16,942 bases of DNA from positions 1 through 16,942 of the forward strand of contig JBCCGK010000170.1 of NCBI GenBank assembly GCA_039029315.1, read 5' to 3'. Under the pieces are notes generated by a model. It saw nothing but the letters and a program-made list of their open reading frames with translations, was not told where the DNA came from and did not search any database. The translations under genes and the position numbers were made by a program. Origin of the DNA: JBCCCJ01 sp039029315 (GTDB taxonomy: Bacteria > Bacteroidota > Bacteroidia > J057). Position 1 is the stretch's first letter. Every line of letters begins with the position of its first letter. Of the stretch, positions 15,177-16,942 are shown piece after piece.

Positions 15177-15232
15177 CAGAAGGGCAAAAAAAGAGGCAAC
15201 ACAAAACCATAGGATGAAATTCAAACGGTCTC
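15177..15232. mobile_element. Diverged right-end copy of the palindromic element (copy 3)
   Basis: TTCAAACGGTCTC (15220-15232) matches the right end of the complete element (TTCAAACAGTCTC) with one mismatch. Upstream, a block of seven A residues followed by GAGGCAACACAAAA parallels the complete element's AAAAAAGACGCATACAAAAA, and GATG lies before the end. I find no left terminal repeat upstream, so this is a remnant or a half copy. The last base is 4 nt before the start codon at 15237. Confidence 0.45.
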
Positions 15233-15236
15233 TATT

Positions 15237-16136
15237 ATGCAAATTGTTAGAATTTGGCCATTCAACTCAGTCCTTTGCCTGCTTATCTTGATATGTGTTA
15301 GATGCTCCCTTTCCTCTACTCATCAGGAATCTCAAACACCTCATCAAGACAGGATACATTCAACAGTTTGGGCAAAAGGCCAAGGCTTACAACAAGTCGA
15401 AAGCATCATTTTTGATCATGAAAATCTGGTGTTTTATGCCTCAAACGGACAAGCTTATGCAGTCGGGCACGATGGCTTTTTGTCCAAATTATCTGAAACA
15501 GGAGATCTTCTTGACCTCAAGTGGATCGACAGCTTGAGCAGACCAACGGGAATGGCGATCTATCAGGGGAAGTTGTATGTCGCTGATGTGAATGTGCTGC
15601 TGATCATCGACATCAAAGCGGAAACCATCATTGCCAGAATTCCAGAACCGATCAAAGGCTCTGGCCTCAATGATGTCGCAGTGGACGAGAAAGGAGAGGT
15701 ATTTGTAACAGCATCCTTTGTACATGCAGTCTTTAAGTTGGAGCAACAACAATTGACCCTCTGGCTACAGGATGAAGAGCAACTCGCCTGGGCCAATGGC
15801 CTCATCCTTGAACAAGAACATCTGCTTGTCGCTGGGCTGAAGCTTGCCAAAATTGAGCGCCAGACAAAAAGAATCGCAACATTGGTCCCGAAGGATTCTG
15901 TGGAAGATTTTGATGGAATTGCCTCAGATGGGGCAGGGGGTTATTTCCTCACAACAGTTGCCAGGCGCGCTTTGTGGCATATGGACAAGGAATTGAGCAT
16001 CCATCCACTGGATACTGGAGTTGCCTACTTTGGTGATATCGAATACCTCTCTGACATAGACCAACTTTGGGTACCCAGAGGCAATCATAGGACGCAAGCG
16101 TACTTTATGTCTGTTTATGAAGGAATATCCAAATGA
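15237..16136 (+). CDS. SMP-30/gluconolactonase-type beta-propeller protein with signal peptide
   Basis: The product has 299 residues. The N-terminus (MQIVRIWPFNSVLCLLILIC) is a hydrophobic export signal. It ends ICVRCS, an imperfect lipobox with Arg before the Cys, so lipidation is uncertain. The rest folds as a six-bladed propeller of the SMP-30/LRE type. Probable metal ligands at the pore are E55 (in VESIIFD), N187 (in WANGL) and D226 (in DFDGIASD), in the order known for SMP-30 and gluconolactonase. LNDVAVDEKGEVFVT is the typical central motif. Many relatives hydrolyse lactones, and others are only binding propellers; the substrate is unknown. The start abuts the partial palindromic element. 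The stop is 6 nt from the convergent TIGR04076-type gene. Confidence 0.82.
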   Translation: MQIVRIWPFNSVLCLLILICVRCSLSSTHQESQTPHQDRIHSTVWAKGQGLQQVESIIFDHENLVFYASNGQAYAVGHDGFLSKLSETGDLLDLKWIDSLSRPTGMAIYQGKLYVADVNVLLIIDIKAETIIARIPEPIKGSGLNDVAVDEKGEVFVTASFVHAVFKLEQQQLTLWLQDEEQLAWANGLILEQEHLLVAGLKLAKIERQTKRIATLVPKDSVEDFDGIASDGAGGYFLTTVARRALWHMDKELSIHPLDTGVAYFGDIEYLSDIDQLWVPRGNHRTQAYFMSVYEGISK

Positions 16137-16142
16137 ATCGAA

Positions 16143-16508
16143 TCACGATCCCTCCGATTCCTCCCAGGGAATTGGGCTCACCGCATCATGATCGAGTATG
16201 CGCACGGCAGTCCGATCAATCCGCATCACAAGTTTGCAGGCAGGATCAGGACAAATGACGCGAGAATCCGTCTCCATCCAATCTGCCGGATGTCCTTTTC
16301 GTTGTTTGGCAGGCAAGAGCGGAAGGGTGGACTGTAGGGCAAAGAGACAAAAATTGGCTCCTGCTGGCAGGGAAATCTTCCCCCCTTTGAGAAAAAAACA
16401 ATCTCCCACGTGCATGTCACAGGTGCAGTTGCCAGCGATTTCTTCCACAACAATCGTGAGATCATACAGCTCAAATTGATCCGGGCGCAATGCTTGATTC
16501 TCTTTCAT
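16143..16508 (-). CDS. TIGR04076-type small Cys-rich protein
   Basis: The product has 121 residues from ATG at 16508 (the longer upstream frame overlaps the preceding gene and was rejected). It has the pattern of the TIGR04076 family: V-V-E-E-I-x-G-x-C-x-C, then VGDCFFLKGGKISLPAG, a FCLFALQSTLPLL segment, and near the end VICPDPACKLVMRID (C-P-D-P). Cys residues at CTCDMHVGDC, NFC, VICPDPAC could bind metal or form disulfides; there is no signal peptide. The family is found mostly in anaerobes and has no established function. The start overlaps the stop of the antiporter gene by 4 nt (ATGA), suggesting translational coupling. It is convergent with the propeller gene, 6 nt apart. Confidence 0.68.
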   Translation of the reverse strand: MKENQALRPDQFELYDLTIVVEEIAGNCTCDMHVGDCFFLKGGKISLPAGANFCLFALQSTLPLLPAKQRKGHPADWMETDSRVICPDPACKLVMRIDRTAVRILDHDAVSPIPWEESEGS

Positions 16509-16942
16509 ATGGATTGATCTTTGGTTCGGCCGTAGCCAGTGGTCAAACTGATGAGCAACATGAGCAATAGACCCCATGAAACAAAATTGTAGAGACCTGT
16601 TTCCAGGGGAGAGACAGAAGAAATCCCGAACTCTTCTCCTGATAAAGTTGTATTTGCCATCAAGATAACGGGAATAAAATAAGGCAATAGAAAAGGAAAC
16701 ACACATACAACCAAGCTCAATAGATTGGCACGTCTGGTAGGAGAAAGCCCCATTTTCTCCCCGGTAGTATTAGAAAATTCAGCCACCATCAACATCGCAA
16801 CCACACTATGCGTAGTGAGCAGGACGGCTCCACTTACCGTTGCAGCAATCCAGCCTTCTGCCTGAGCCGGAGAATGACTGTGTTTGGACGCATAATGGAC
16901 CAAGCGATCAATCAGTCCGCTGGCTTTCAGGCAAGCCACAAG
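16505..16942 (-). CDS. NhaC-like antiporter, C-terminal part, cut by the window edge
   Basis: Only the last 145 or so residues are in the window; the frame is open to the right edge, so the gene continues. It is a polytopic inner-membrane transporter. Hydrophobic helices are visible at VSGAVLLTTHSVVAMLMVAE, VVCVFPFLLPYFIPVIL and VSWGLLLMLLISLTTG, with a cytoplasmic loop TTGEKMGLSPTRRANLL between. The layout (T-x-H-S-V before a helix, then S-P-T-R-R-A-N-L and F-P-F-L-L-P-Y-F-I-P) resembles the last third of NhaC-family Na+/H+ antiporters. A short-chain fatty acid transporter is an alternative. The ATGA overlap with the TIGR04076-type gene links the two. The 4-nt overlap and shared strand make a joint mRNA likely. 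Confidence 0.6.
   Translation of the reverse strand, partial: LVACLKASGLIDRLVHYASKHSHSPAQAEGWIAATVSGAVLLTTHSVVAMLMVAEFSNTTGEKMGLSPTRRANLLSLVVCVFPFLLPYFIPVILMANTTLSGEEFGISSVSPLETGLYNFVSWGLLLMLLISLTTGYGRTKDQSI

Noticed and set aside
15057..15242. Minus-strand frame of 61 residues with a hydrophobic stretch
   Set aside because: It overlaps the flavoprotein end and the element remnant, has no recognisable pattern and no plausible neighbours.
16509..16706. N-terminal extension of the TIGR04076-type protein
   Set aside because: It overlaps the antiporter coding region in another frame. The ATGA overlap gives a natural start at 16508.

Overview
The window looks like a chromosomal segment of a Bacteroidota bacterium, perhaps a saprospirian or cytophagian relative (a guess from protein style, not from a marker gene). 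Supporting signs are a very large secreted M43 metalloprotease with PKD and SprB/gliding-type Ig-like repeats and a C-terminal domain of the type IX secretion (T9SS) kind, Bacteroidota-style lipoproteins, an almost complete lack of Shine-Dalgarno sequences before starts, and moderate GC. Most of the genes are housekeeping or ordinary accessory genes. I see no defence island, CRISPR array, RNA gene or biosynthetic cluster.

Layout, left to right. (1) 1-200: the tail of what looks like an IS5-type transposase enters from the left edge. (2) 201-4189: a small membrane-anchored protein gene (minus) is divergent from smc, the chromosome-condensation ATPase (plus). The smc leader holds a clear stem-loop with a U tract. 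(3) 4191-11055, all minus strand: a 52-residue protein resembling the ribosomal L7/L12 C-terminal domain lies 10 nt upstream of the 1864-residue protease gene. An unknown lipoprotein gene follows after a MITE-like palindrome; its stop is 1 nt from the smc stop. (4) 11175-12176: moaA (molybdenum cofactor), divergent from the protease unit. (5) 12231-12713 (minus): a secreted DUF6794-type protein. (6) 12875-16136 (plus): a sterol-desaturase/fatty-acid-hydroxylase family membrane enzyme resembling alkylglycerol monooxygenase, a BaiN/HI0933-type flavoprotein, and an SMP-30-type beta-propeller with a signal peptide. (7) 16143-16942 (minus): an NhaC-like antiporter, cut by the right edge, overlaps by 4 nt a TIGR04076-type Cys-rich protein.

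The most unusual structure is a dispersed palindromic element. One complete copy (5097-5263) has 11-bp perfect terminal inverted repeats, TTA on both sides and two arms that pair along their whole length. Partial copies lie at about 12197-12272 (left half) and 15177-15232 (right end). These copies touch genes: one supplies the last codons and stop of the DUF6794 gene, one ends 4 nt before the SMP-30 start codon, and one lies 28 nt upstream of the lipoprotein gene. The other notable item is the short L7/L12-like gene, which a length cutoff would miss.
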